From CAWHYG01 sp963833505 (lineage in GTDB: Bacteria > Eisenbacteria > RBG-16-71-46 > CAIMUX01): a stretch of 64,000 nucleotides of DNA. The position numbers and the translations under genes are program-made. The notes under the pieces are model-generated. The model did not search any database and was not told the origin of the DNA. It saw only the letters and a program-made list of their open reading frames with translations. How positions within the stretch are numbered: the stretch's first letter is position 1; the number at the start of each line of letters is the position of its first letter. The DNA lies in assembly GCA_963833505.1 (NCBI GenBank), contig CAWHYG010000007.1:1860001-1924000 (forward strand). The letters are read 5' to 3'. Positions 33,476 to 42,604 of the stretch are shown here, one piece after another.

Positions 33476-36118
33476 ATGGACGCGCGCCGCGCAGCCGGCG
33501 TTTTGGCCCGACCCTCCCGATGGCCGGCGCCCGGCGCCGTGTCCCTGGTCGTGCTCGGCGCGACCGCCATCGCCGTCCAGCTCGTCTGCCTCCGCGAGGT
33601 TCTCTCGAGTTTCGGAGGCAACGAGCTGATGGCCGGGCTCGCGCTCGGGCTGTGGCTGCTCCTCACCGGAATCGGCAGCCGGATCGGGGCGGCGCTGCTC
33701 CGGCCTCCGCCAGAGAACAGGAGCGACGCAAGCATCGGGGCGCGGGCTCAGCCGCTTCTGATGGGGGGCGCAGGCGACACAGGCGCCTTTCCCCGGCAAT
33801 CGGACGCCGCGAGCGGCCTCGATGATCCGATGCGGCATCCGCGCTCCGAGGGTCGACGGCTCCGGAGCGGGCTGTCGGCGGGGCATCTCCTGCTCGCGAT
33901 CCTCCCGTTCGGCATGCTGGTCGCGCTTCGCGCTCCGCTCTTCGCCGAGGTCCGAGGGGAGATCGCCGGACTCCGCGGTGCGCTGCTTGGCAGCGCGGTC
34001 ATCTTCCTGCCGTTCACCTTCCTCTCCGGCGGGATGATCCCCGCGGCGGGCCGGCTGCTGGCCGCAACTCCGTCCACCGCCGGCGGCGCCGATCCGCCGC
34101 CGGTCGTGCGCCGCCTCTACATCCTGGACAGCCTCGGAAGCGCGGCCGGAGGACTGGTCTTCAGCCTGCTTCTGGCCGGCCTGGTTTCACACGGCCGGAG
34201 TCTCGCGCTCTTCGCTTCCGTCAACCTGCTCGCGGCGATCTACCTGGCGCCGGGCGGGCCGGTCCGGCGCGTGGTGCCGTCCGCTGTTCTAGCCGTTCTG
34301 CTCCTCTCTTCCGGAAAGCTCGATCGCGCCTCCATGTCCTGGCGCTTCCCCGGACAGGAGCTTCTGTTCACGCGCGACACACCGTTCGGCCAGATCGGCG
34401 TGACCCGTGCTTCAGGCCAGGAGACGATCTTCCAGGACGCGATCCCTTTCTACACGACGGGCGATCTCGCCGTCGAAGCGCGGGTCCATCCGGCAATGTG
34501 TCAGGTCCCGGAGGGCGCGTCGGTCTTCCTTCTCGGAGGCGGGGGCTTCGGAGCGGCCCGCGAGGTCCTGCGCCATCGACCTTCCCGGATCGATTGCGTC
34601 GAGGCCGACCGGTCGCTGCTCGCGCTGGGGGATGATCTGAACGCACCCCTGGTTACCGCCGAAGCGGGAGACGGCCGCCGGATCCTGCGAAGCCGCCCGG
34701 GAAGGTACGACGCCGTCCTGGTCGATCTCCCCGGCCCGCAGAACACCCAGCTCAATCGTTATTACACAGCGGAGTTCTTCCAGGAGGCGCATGCGTCGCT
34801 GCGGCCGGGGGGAATCCTGTCGTTTCCCCTGCCCTCGTCTCCGGACTACATCGGGCCCGAACAGATCGCGCTCGAACGCTCGATCCATGCCGCCCTCATG
34901 GCCGCGTTTGCCCACGTCGTCGTATTGCCTGGCGAGACGCACATCTTCCTGGCGAGCGACCGGCCGATCCGGATGGACGTGGAAGAAGAGCTGGGCCGGC
35001 GCGGCATCGAGACAGTCCGGCTGCTCGATTACGACTGGGACGAGCTGTCAGATCCCTTCCGGATCGATCAGCTCGCCGCGCTTCTGGCGGGGCCGAAAGG
35101 GAGCCAGCCCGGCGGCGGACTTCCGGCCGCCGCGCCGAAAGGGAGCCAGCCCGGCGGCGGACCAGCGGCAGCACCGGTGCCCGCCTCCGAAGGGCGCACG
35201 TCTTCCGCCAGGGGCATCTCGTCCGCGATGAATCGGGATCTGTCGCCGCTCGCCTTCCGCCACTTTCTTGATCTCGAACGGCGCAAGTCCGGCGGCGGGA
35301 AGGCCCTGATCCCCGCGCTCGCCGCGGGATCCCTGCTCGCCCTCATCGTCGCGGTCGGAGCCGGTCAAAGGAGGTCACGAACCCGGGTAGCGCCCGCGTT
35401 CACCGACTCGAGAATCACGATCCCCGACCGCGTGGCGCCCGCGTTCACCGACTCGAAAGTCCCGATCCCCGACCGCGTGGCGCCTGCGTTCACCGACTCG
35501 AGAGTCACGATCCCCGACCGCGCGGCGCCAGAGTCCGCCCTCCCGGGAATCGCATTCCCCACCCGCGTGGCGATCGGGACCTCCGGGTTCGCCGTCATGT
35601 CCGTCGAGCTGGGCGCTCTTCTTCTCTTCCAGGTGCTGCTGGGAAACCTGTACCTCCGGATCTCCGTCTTCGTGACCTTGTTCCTCACCGGAACCGCCCT
35701 CGGCGCGTTCCTGTCGCCGCACCTCCGACTCTCCGCACGATCTCGCCTGCTCGCGCCGGATCTGGCTCTCGCCGCCCTCGCGGCCCTCCTTCTGCCGCTG
35801 GGCCGCTGGGGCGTATCCGCCAACAACCCCGCGGCCGCGTCGGAAATCGGAAACGTCGCGCTTCCCTGCGCGATCCTCCTGGTCGCGGTCATGGCGGGGA
35901 TCCAGTTCGCCGGCGCGGCAGAAGATTGCGTCTCGGACGCCGCAGGCGGATCCATCGGTCAGCTCTATCTCGCCGATCTTGCGGGGGCGGCGGCTGGTAC
36001 AATCTGGGCCGGGCTCCTGCTCCTTCCGAGGTTCGGCATCGGCGGAATCGCCGCCTCCGCCGTGCTGGTCAAAGCGGGGAGCTGGTGCCTCCAAATGGCA
36101 TGGGGGAAACGACGATGA
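33476..36118 (+). CDS. Membrane-embedded spermidine synthase-like protein
   Basis: An 880-residue protein. An N-terminal helical half (LVVLGATAIAVQLVCLREVLSSFGGNEL) is followed by a Rossmann methyltransferase-like domain: SVFLLGGGGFGAAREVLRH, IDCVEADRSLLALGDD, YDAVLVDLPGPQNTQLNRYYTAEFF. This matches polyamine aminopropyltransferases fused to membrane segments. A second helical half follows, separated by low-complexity sequence with two PKGSQPGGG copies and three 15-residue repeats. True aminopropyltransferase activity is unproven. ATG 33476 was chosen; TTG 33467, closer to GGAGGA, is an alternative. The stop overlaps the next start as ATGA. Confidence 0.8.
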   Translation: MDARRAAGVLARPSRWPAPGAVSLVVLGATAIAVQLVCLREVLSSFGGNELMAGLALGLWLLLTGIGSRIGAALLRPPPENRSDASIGARAQPLLMGGAGDTGAFPRQSDAASGLDDPMRHPRSEGRRLRSGLSAGHLLLAILPFGMLVALRAPLFAEVRGEIAGLRGALLGSAVIFLPFTFLSGGMIPAAGRLLAATPSTAGGADPPPVVRRLYILDSLGSAAGGLVFSLLLAGLVSHGRSLALFASVNLLAAIYLAPGGPVRRVVPSAVLAVLLLSSGKLDRASMSWRFPGQELLFTRDTPFGQIGVTRASGQETIFQDAIPFYTTGDLAVEARVHPAMCQVPEGASVFLLGGGGFGAAREVLRHRPSRIDCVEADRSLLALGDDLNAPLVTAEAGDGRRILRSRPGRYDAVLVDLPGPQNTQLNRYYTAEFFQEAHASLRPGGILSFPLPSSPDYIGPEQIALERSIHAALMAAFAHVVVLPGETHIFLASDRPIRMDVEEELGRRGIETVRLLDYDWDELSDPFRIDQLAALLAGPKGSQPGGGLPAAAPKGSQPGGGPAAAPVPASEGRTSSARGISSAMNRDLSPLAFRHFLDLERRKSGGGKALIPALAAGSLLALIVAVGAGQRRSRTRVAPAFTDSRITIPDRVAPAFTDSKVPIPDRVAPAFTDSRVTIPDRAAPESALPGIAFPTRVAIGTSGFAVMSVELGALLLFQVLLGNLYLRISVFVTLFLTGTALGAFLSPHLRLSARSRLLAPDLALAALAALLLPLGRWGVSANNPAAASEIGNVALPCAILLVAVMAGIQFAGAAEDCVSDAAGGSIGQLYLADLAGAAAGTIWAGLLLLPRFGIGGIAASAVLVKAGSWCLQMAWGKRR
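35384..35518 (+). repeat. Three tandem 45-bp in-frame repeats
   Basis: Exact 45-base periodicity (35384-35428, 35429-35473, 35474-35518) encodes three copies of RVAPAFTDSRxTIPD with few changes, plus a truncated fourth start. It lies in a variable loop between the enzymatic domain and the second membrane half. Near-identity at the DNA level indicates recent expansion. Confidence 0.95.
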
Positions 36119-37354
36119 CTCCTGCCGCCGCCGCGCCGAGCCGCCTGGCCAACCTGGAACGCCGCGAGTTCCTGTTCCGTTGCGCTTGCGCCGCCGGTTG
36201 TCTCCTCATCCCGTGGCGAAACGCCCTGGCCGATGACACTTCGACGCCCGGCCCGCCCGGACAGCCGGGTTCCCCGGGCGGGGCGGGAAGCGGCGACTCC
36301 ACCCGAAGCTCGGGCACCGTCAGCCCGAGCGACTCCTTTGTGAAAGAGGCCTATTTCTGGGAGCCGGCCGACGGGAAGAGAATCCGCTGCCTGACCTGCC
36401 CGCACGGTTGTGTTCTCGAACCGGGCGAAACCGGCTTCTGCCGCGCCAAACGGAACCTGGACGGCAGGCACTACTCGCTCTCCTACGGCAATCCCTGCGC
36501 CGTCAACGTCGATCCGGTGGAGAAGAAGCCCCTCTTTCACTTCCAACCCGGCACGAAGGCCTTCTCCCTGGCCGTGGCCGGTTGCAACTTCCGCTGCCTC
36601 AACTGCCAGAACTGGGAAATTTCCCAGATCAGCCCGGCCGAATCCCAGAATTCATGAGATGCCGCCAGAGGCGGTCGTCGCGCTGGCTCAGAAGTACTCC
36701 TGTCCTTCGATCGCGTTCACCTACTCCGAGCCGAACAGCTTCTACGAATTCGGCGTCGACACATCCGCGCTCGCCGCCCGGGCCGGCCTGAACGCCATCT
36801 GGGTCAGCAACGGCTACCTCAACCCCGCTCCGCTCGATCGGCTTTGTCGCTCGATCAAGGCCGCCTCGGTCAACCTGAAGAGCTTCGAGGACCGGATCTA
36901 CCTCGACCTGAACGGAGGCCATCTCCAGCCGGTGATGGACACGCTGACGCGGATCAAGGCCAACGGCGTCTGGCTGGAAGTGATCAACCTCGTCATTCCC
37001 ACCTATACCGACGACCTCGAGATGATCCGCCGCATGTGCGGGTGGTTCCTCAAGGCCCTCGGGCCGGACACGCCCCTGCATTTTTCCCGGTTCACTCCGC
37101 TGTACAAGCTGATTCACCTCGCGCCGACGCCGGTCGACACGCTGGTCCGGGCGCGGGACATCGCCATGTCCGAGGGGCTGCACTACGTCTACATCGGCAA
37201 CGTGCCCGGGCTGGCCGAAGACACGATCTGCCCGGGGTGCAAGAAGACGGTGGTGGCGCGGAAGGGCTTCCGCATCCTCCAGAACGACCTGAACCAGGGA
37301 CGCTGCCGCTTTTGCAGGACCGCGATCAGCGGGGTCTGGTCCGCTCCCGTTTGA
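36115..37354 (+). CDS. amrS: AmrS-type radical SAM enzyme (AmmeMemoRadiSam system) with Tat-like signal, frameshifted
   Basis: The N-terminal frame carries LERREFLFRCACAAGCLLI, a twin-arginine-like signal; then CLTCPHGCVLEPGETGFC, and the radical SAM cluster motif CNFRCLNCQNW near residue 160. Translation then meets TGA at 36655. The +1 frame from about 36651 continues with MPPEAVVALAQKY, IAFTYSEP, IWVSNGYLN and a C-terminal zinc-like pair CPGCKK...CRFC. Dropping one T from AATTCAT restores QNHEMPPEAV, so a single-base insertion is likely. AmrS is the radical SAM partner of AMMECR1 and Memo proteins; neither is visible here. The 3' end overlaps the converging binding-protein gene by 29 bases. 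Confidence 0.82.
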
Positions 37355-39266
37355 GCGGAGCGGCGGGCGCGGCTCCGCCCGTCCCGCGATTCTTCACCGG
37401 CTTCGGCGCGCGAAGGGGAATCCGCTCGGCGTTCCGCGGCGGAGGAGGAGCGTTCTTCTGTTCCGGCGGCGCCCCGCCTTCCGGGGCGGCCGACGGGGCG
37501 ACCATCGTGGTGTCCGCAAGCCAGGTCCTGGTCAGATCTCCGAAGGGATCCCCGGCGGATCCCGAAAAATCCCGCACCCGGGGCGACAACAGATCGACCC
37601 CCTCGCGCCGCACGAGGAAGGTGACGGGCCGATCCCGGCGGATCTGCGCCTCGATCTCCCGGACCAGCCGTTCGATGTCTTCTTCCCGCGACGTCGATTC
37701 TTCCGCCCGGATCAATGAATCGGTGCGAACGCTGGCGTAGCCTCCGCCGTTCCAGTAGCCCCAGGAGGCCCAGAGGACCGACTCATCCGGCTCGACCGGC
37801 GGCCGGAATCCCAGCAGGGCGGTTTCGAAGACGCCGGATCTGAAACGGCGCCACAGGGTCCGTCCGTCCAGAGGCGTCGCGTCACATTCGATGCCGACCC
37901 GGGCCAGGTCTTCTTCGAGAAGAAGAGCCAGGCGCTCGCGGAACTCGTCGTTCCGGTCATAGAGCATCTCGATCCTGAGCGGCAGCCCGGCCCGGGCCCG
38001 GAAGCCATCCTCGGTGCGCTCGGTCCACCCGGCCTGATCGAGCAGGGTGTCGGCCGCGCCCGGGTCGTAACGCGGCAACGGCGCCTGTGCCAGGAGCGAA
38101 TCGGCTCCGATCCGGCCGTCCGGTTCGAGAAGCCCGCCCGCCGGTCCGCCGAAACGCCTCCCCCGATAGGTGAGCAGGCGATCCACGATCGCGCTCCGGT
38201 CGACGGCCAGGGACGCCGCTTCGCGGACGGCGGGCTGGGCCATCCCGGCGGAGAGGCTCCAGAACAGCATCTCCACCGAAGCCGTTCCCTCCCGATGGAG
38301 CTGGAGGGAATCCGCGCCGGCCGCGGTCGCGCGGATCCGTCCGCGGCGGCGAATCCTCTCCGCCTTCCCGGATATCCCGGCGCCCGCGAGCAGCTCAGGC
38401 AGGCGGAAGACCGGGACATCCAGGTCGACGTCCGCCTCGCCGAAGGCCACCCGCAGGATCCTCGTGTCGACGCCGGGGCAGGGCTCGAAGGCGACGCCGC
38501 GAAGCAGGGGCTCGCGGTCCGGCGGCGCCAGAGGATTCCGGCCCAGCCACAGGTTCAGGCCCGGGCGCCATTCGACCAGGCGAAAGGGGCCGGCCGAAAG
38601 CGGCTCCCGTCCAAGCGGGCTGGTCTCGAGCTCGACCGTCTTGCCCGTGCCGAGCTTCATCGCCGGAACGATCGGCCAGGTCGCCGCCGGCCAGGCGCGC
38701 CAGAGCGGAATGCCGGCCCGAAAGCGCATCCGCACGGTGGAGTCGTCGACCGCTTCCACCGCCAAGAGCCCCGAGTCGGAAAGGGAATCCTCCGATGCCT
38801 TGGCGGGAATCCATCCGGCCGTACGGTAGGCCTCGTAGCTCTCGAGAACGTCGGCCATCCGGACCCGCAGCGTGTCCTGCCAGAAGCGATCGCGGTGGAT
38901 GGTCAGGGTGAGCGTCTCGGAATCCTCCGCCCAGTCCCAGCGCCGCGCCAGGTCGCCGCGCACCGCCGCGGGCCGCGCGTCCCGCGGATCCAGCGTGACG
39001 AGCGAAGGATAGAAGAAGGGCCAGAAGTCCGTCTGAGGACCGTTCCGCGGAAGGATCGGATTCAGCGTGATCACATCAGACGGAATCGAAACCGTGAGGA
39101 TTCCCCCGGGCTGCGGACTCTGCGCGGACGTGGCAGGCCCTTCGCCCTGGGGACCTCCGCGATGTTGGCAGGAAACCGTCGCAAGCAAACTGAGAAGGAA
39201 AAACACCTGGAGAATGGGCCGCGCGCTCGCGAGCCGGCGAGGCTCGAAAGGAGGCCGCGTGCTCAC
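37326..39266 (-). CDS. Peptide/nickel-type ABC transporter substrate-binding lipoprotein
   Basis: A 646-residue protein of the SBP_bac_5 family. The lipoprotein signal (QVFFLLSLLATVSC, Cys near residue 34) is followed by GGILTVSIPSDVITLNPIL, the family's N-terminal motif, SAGPFRLVEWRPGLNLWLGRNP, and the second-lobe segment AVREAASLAVDRSAIVDRLL. A proline-rich, Lys/Arg-rich tail ends the protein. No permease or ATPase genes are adjacent. The GTG start overlaps the aroC stop as GTGA, implying translational coupling to chorismate synthase. This pairing has no obvious biochemical logic. Confidence 0.85.
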   Translation of the reverse strand: MSTRPPFEPRRLASARPILQVFFLLSLLATVSCQHRGGPQGEGPATSAQSPQPGGILTVSIPSDVITLNPILPRNGPQTDFWPFFYPSLVTLDPRDARPAAVRGDLARRWDWAEDSETLTLTIHRDRFWQDTLRVRMADVLESYEAYRTAGWIPAKASEDSLSDSGLLAVEAVDDSTVRMRFRAGIPLWRAWPAATWPIVPAMKLGTGKTVELETSPLGREPLSAGPFRLVEWRPGLNLWLGRNPLAPPDREPLLRGVAFEPCPGVDTRILRVAFGEADVDLDVPVFRLPELLAGAGISGKAERIRRRGRIRATAAGADSLQLHREGTASVEMLFWSLSAGMAQPAVREAASLAVDRSAIVDRLLTYRGRRFGGPAGGLLEPDGRIGADSLLAQAPLPRYDPGAADTLLDQAGWTERTEDGFRARAGLPLRIEMLYDRNDEFRERLALLLEEDLARVGIECDATPLDGRTLWRRFRSGVFETALLGFRPPVEPDESVLWASWGYWNGGGYASVRTDSLIRAEESTSREEDIERLVREIEAQIRRDRPVTFLVRREGVDLLSPRVRDFSGSAGDPFGDLTRTWLADTTMVAPSAAPEGGAPPEQKNAPPPPRNAERIPLRAPKPVKNRGTGGAAPAAPLKRERTRPR

Positions 39267-40564
39267 CGTTCTGGAGACGAGTCCGGCGAATTCCGGGCCG
39301 ATCCCCTCTCGATCCGATCGGCTCCCGCGCTGAGCGCCGTCTGGCGAAGCCAGTGGTCCACGAGAACGAGCGCCGCCATCGCCTCCACGATCGGGACGGC
39401 CCGGGGTAGAACGCAGGGATCGTGGCGTCCCTGGGCCTCCAGCACCACGGGGTTCCCGCGGACGTCGACCGTGTCCTGCGGCTTGCGGATGGTGGCGGTC
39501 GGCTTGAAAGCCGCGCGGAAGATGATCGGCTCGCCGTTGCTGATCCCTCCCTGAATCCCGCCGGATCGGTTCGTGCGCGTTCCGATGCCTCCGGGGCGCT
39601 GGATGAAGGCGTCGTTGTGGCTTGAGCCCCGCATCCGCGCGCCCGCGAATCCGGAGCCGACCTCGAATCCCTTGCAGGCGGGCAGGCTGAGCATGGCCTT
39701 CGCCAGGTCGGCTTCCAGCCGATCGAACACGGGCTCGCCCAGGCCGGGCGGCACGTTCCGCACGATCGCCTCGATCACGCCGCCCAACGAGTCGCCGTCG
39801 CGCCGAGCCGCTTCGATCGCGCCGATCATCCTGGACGCCGCTTCCGGATCCGGACAGCGAACCGGCGTCGCGTCCACGTCCGAACGAGTCAGCAACATCG
39901 GATCGGACCACGACGGAGCGCCGCCGACACCGCCCGGGACCCCAGCGCCGGCCGTCGTCTCGGCCGGACCGGGAGCGCCGGCCGCGGTCTCGCCTGAACG
40001 CCCGGGGCCCGCAGCGCCGGCCGCGGTTTCACGAGGATGGACGGGGCCGGCCGTCTCGGCCGGGCCGATCCTCGCTTCGATGTCCGCCACCCGCCGCACC
40101 CAGGCGACGATCTCGATGCCTTCAGCCAACCGAAGGATCTTCTCGGCAATCGCGCCCGCCGCAACCCGGCCGGCCGTCTCGCGGGCGCTGGCGCGTCCGC
40201 CTCCCTGCCATTGGCGGATTCCGAACTTGGCGTCATAGGTGTAATCGGCGTGCGAGGGCCGGTAGATCTCGCGCAGCCGCTCGTAGGCGCCCGGACGCGC
40301 GTCCGTGTTCTCCATCAGAAGGAGGATCGGAGTGCCCAGGGTACGCCCTTCGAAGACGCCGGAGAGAATGCGCACCTGGTCGGCCTCGTTCCGGGGCGAG
40401 GTGAGGAGGCTCTGACCGGGCCGGCGCCGGTCGAGCTGCGGTTGGATGTCCGCCTCCGACAGGGGAAGGCGCGGGGGGCAGCCGTCGACGACTACGCCGA
40501 CCGCCCCCCCGTGCGACTCTCCCCAAGTGGCGATCCGGAAGAGGACTCCCAGTTCACTGCCCAT
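39263..40564 (-). CDS. aroC: Chorismate synthase with low-complexity insertion
   Basis: A 433-residue enzyme that converts 5-enolpyruvylshikimate-3-phosphate to chorismate using reduced FMN. Family signatures are TWGESHGGAVGVVVDGCPP near residue 13, QGGGRASARETAGRVAAGAIA near 120, and RTNRSGGIQGGISNG near 330. Between IEARIG and the next strand there is a stretch of about 55 residues (168-222) of ETAAGAxGP-type repeats, absent from typical members of 360-390 residues. The start at ATG 40564 gives the normal N-terminus GSELGVLFRIATWGESHGG; an in-frame GTG at 40582 is possible. No clear ribosome site is present. Confidence 0.93.
   Translation of the reverse strand: MGSELGVLFRIATWGESHGGAVGVVVDGCPPRLPLSEADIQPQLDRRRPGQSLLTSPRNEADQVRILSGVFEGRTLGTPILLLMENTDARPGAYERLREIYRPSHADYTYDAKFGIRQWQGGGRASARETAGRVAAGAIAEKILRLAEGIEIVAWVRRVADIEARIGPAETAGPVHPRETAAGAAGPGRSGETAAGAPGPAETTAGAGVPGGVGGAPSWSDPMLLTRSDVDATPVRCPDPEAASRMIGAIEAARRDGDSLGGVIEAIVRNVPPGLGEPVFDRLEADLAKAMLSLPACKGFEVGSGFAGARMRGSSHNDAFIQRPGGIGTRTNRSGGIQGGISNGEPIIFRAAFKPTATIRKPQDTVDVRGNPVVLEAQGRHDPCVLPRAVPIVEAMAALVLVDHWLRQTALSAGADRIERGSARNSPDSSPER
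39899..40063 (-). repeat. Degenerate repeat insertion inside aroC
   Basis: Three copies of AGCGCCGGCC with similar flanks occur at 39943, 39973 and 40013. On the coding strand they give Ala/Gly/Thr-rich units within the insertion at residues 168-222. Confidence 0.75.
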
Positions 40565-40654
40565 GGACGGGGAGGTTAGCACCCGAAGCCGCGGCGCTCA
40601 ACGCGCCGCCCGGATCGTTTCTTCGGGGCGACCCGCCTCGTCCATGAGGAATCT

Positions 40655-41341
40655 CTATCGCTGGCCGCGCTGCTGGCCCATGCGCCGCTGCATCATCTGC
40701 CCCCGCGGGGCGGCCGAGGCGGCCGGCCTCGGTCCCGGCATCGGCGGCTTGAGGAACTTCTGAAGCTGCTCGGGAGTCAGGACGTCCCGGACCTGCAGAA
40801 GAGCATGCACCTCCACGCCGGCGAGGGACCTTCGAGCGGACGCGATCTCGTCCAGCGTCGCATCGACCTTGCCCTGATCGGGCTTCGGGTCCAGGAGCAG
40901 CTCACGCAGATCCAGCTCCTTCACCTGCAGATCCGCGCGCTTCGGGATCATCTCCTTCTGCGCCGCAAAGTGGATCTCGCGGATCTTCGTCCACTGGTCA
41001 TCGGAAAGATCCAGGGCCTGAAGGCGCCGCATGATTCCTCTCCGGGCCTGCTGCATATGCCCGCGGCCCATCCCGCCCGGGCCGGGGTCCGCTCCCGGAT
41101 CCATCGGGGGATCCATGCCGGCCGGGTCCATCGACCCGGGGGCCATCATTCCATTGCCCATCATCATCGCATCGTCGCCCGGCGCCGCCGGATCAGGACC
41201 GGGGACCGATTCCGAGCCCGGAGCGGACATCGAGCCCGGTGCGTCCGGCGGCTCCATTGGAGGGGCCGATTGCGCCAGGGCCGCGCGCGAGGTCAAGAAG
41301 GCAAGGGAAGCCAAAGCAAACAGGACGACGAGTCGTTTCAT
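40655..41341 (-). CDS. Periplasmic Spy/CpxP-like heavy-metal resistance protein
   Basis: A 228-residue protein with a signal peptide (VVLFALASLAFLTSRAALA), a Met/Pro/Gly/Asp-rich segment (MMMGNGMMAPGSMDPAGMDPP), then a helical Spy-type domain: LDLSDDQWTKIREIHFAAQKEM and VLTPEQLQKFLKPP, the paired LTxxQ-like motifs. A Met/Gln/Arg-rich tail follows. Spy-like proteins bind metals or act as periplasmic chaperones under envelope stress. The Met-rich region could bind Cu or Ag (inference). GGAGGTTGTG precedes ATG 41341. Confidence 0.8.
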   Translation of the reverse strand: MKRLVVLFALASLAFLTSRAALAQSAPPMEPPDAPGSMSAPGSESVPGPDPAAPGDDAMMMGNGMMAPGSMDPAGMDPPMDPGADPGPGGMGRGHMQQARRGIMRRLQALDLSDDQWTKIREIHFAAQKEMIPKRADLQVKELDLRELLLDPKPDQGKVDATLDEIASARRSLAGVEVHALLQVRDVLTPEQLQKFLKPPMPGPRPAASAAPRGQMMQRRMGQQRGQR

Positions 41342-42166
41342 CACAACCTCCGCCATTCTGATCCGAGCGCCCTTCCGGCCGGAAGGAACCCTGATCAACA
41401 CGCTGGTCCGTTCTACCCCCGGAAAAGCGGGAGGTTCGACGCAGAAACGGTTTGAGAAGCGGGATCCAGGAAAAGAGCGGCGGAAGGGCTCCTCCGCCGC
41501 CCGATCGATGCGCCGCCCAGGATCTCCAGGTCCGGCGGTGTTGCGGTCCGCGTGTTCCTGACCGGCCCGCGCGCTTGGGACACGCGCTCTACCGGCGCCT
41601 CTTCATGCCGTGCCGCGATCGGCGGCGACTTCCATCACTGTGGCTCGGCGCGCGCCGTCAGACGGGCGCAGCGTCCAGATTTCACGCTCCCATGAATCCC
41701 CGTGGGTTCCGACCTCCCGGCTCGGCTCAGCCCCTCCTTGGCCGGATTGAGTCTCCCACCGCATTCGGCGGGTTCCTGTCACGCTTGCGCAGAAATCGTG
41801 CCAGGCCCACGCCGGGTTCCCCGATGAGAGTGCCGCCCCGCGCGGACCCGGACCGGCTTGCTGCAGTAGCGTGCCGGAGCGGGTCAACCATAGGAATTGC
41901 AGGATACTATGCGGTAGGACGAGAGCACGGGAGCCGGTTGGCCGGCCTTTCAGTGATCCCGTGCGACAGCGTGCCGGGGTCCCGGGCGCTCTCGGGCCGT
42001 AAAGAATCGGACGATTCAGCGTCCACCATTGGACATGGGCCGGGATCCGAAATCCGGCGTAGACCGCCGAGAGAGGATCGCCGCCGGAAACGCCGCCCTC
42101 TTCGTTTCCCAAATGTTCCGAACGAAGTTGGAAGCCGAGGGTCATTTACTGAGAATCAATCCAATA
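41342..42166. other. Long gene-less region
   Basis: About 825 bases upstream of the Spy-like gene without a gene I can support. A 180-codon open frame on the minus strand (41603-42145) has no signal, domain or ribosome site. Several short GC-rich hairpins occur, e.g. GCCGGTTGGCCGGC near 41934, so a structured RNA is conceivable but not recognised. Confidence 0.35.
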
Positions 42167-42273
42167 TGTAAAAGTGCCTTTACACTTGTAAAAGATCTTT
42201 GACATCGGGCCTGTCGGTTGAGGGGAAAGGAGTTACCTCCGGGGACCGCGGGTCGGTGTCAAAGACCTTTGAC
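42167..42273. promoter_or_regulatory. Cluster of inverted repeats (operator-like)
   Basis: In locally AT-rich DNA: TGTAAA and TTTACA form an inverted repeat (42167-42184); AAAGATCTTT is a 10-base palindrome (42191-42200); GTCAAAG and CTTTGAC form a 7-bp inverted repeat (42258-42273). CTTTGACA occurs twice (42197 and 42267). This arrangement suggests regulator binding sites about 230-340 bases upstream of the micro-ORF at 42507. Confidence 0.4.
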
Positions 42274-42506
42274 AAGTGGCTGGCTCAAGTCGGGCAGGGA
42301 GCGTTCCAGTTCTACATCCGGCTCTTCGGACAGTACAGATAACGGGGTGACATCAAGCCTGTTAGGGCACCGGCACAAGTTGACCGGCCGATTTGGGGGT
42401 TGTGGCACGCTGGATGATATGTGCTTCTCGAACCCGGTCAGAGGAGCCTGGTTGACGAAGGCGACCGGAACCGGGGCCGAGGAAGTCAGAAACAGGAGGT
42501 TCAAAG

Positions 42507-42581
42507 ATGTTCATCCTTGGGGGCCTGCTCTTCATTTCCATTATCGGAGCCCATTACATGGCGGGTCGCGCCGGCTGGTAG
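42507..42581 (+). CDS. 24-residue hydrophobic micro-protein (candidate)
   Basis: ATG 42507 follows ACAGGAGGTTCAAAG, a strong ribosome site with 8-base spacing. The 24-residue product starts MFILGGLLFISIIGAHYMA and ends RAGW, a single potential membrane helix. A strong intrinsic terminator begins 24 bases after the stop. Ribosome site, hydrophobic content and dedicated terminator together argue for a real small membrane protein. No homologue is known to me. A possible promoter lies upstream (TTGGGG at 42393, GATATG at 42416, 17-base spacing), but it is weak. Confidence 0.45.
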   Translation: MFILGGLLFISIIGAHYMAGRAGW

Positions 42582-42604
42582 ACCCAGCACGTCTGGCTTG
42601 ACGC

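Noticed and set aside
41603..42145. 180-codon open frame on the minus strand in the gene-poor region
   Set aside because: No ribosome site, no hydrophobic or domain pattern, and residue composition typical of GC-rich non-coding DNA.
42256..42342. 28-codon frame starting GTG with an aromatic C-terminus
   Set aside because: The ribosome site is more than 20 bases away. Kept only as part of the micro-protein finding.
42397..42420. Sigma54-like TGGCACG sequence upstream of the micro-ORF
   Set aside because: The -12 GC element is missing at the required spacing.
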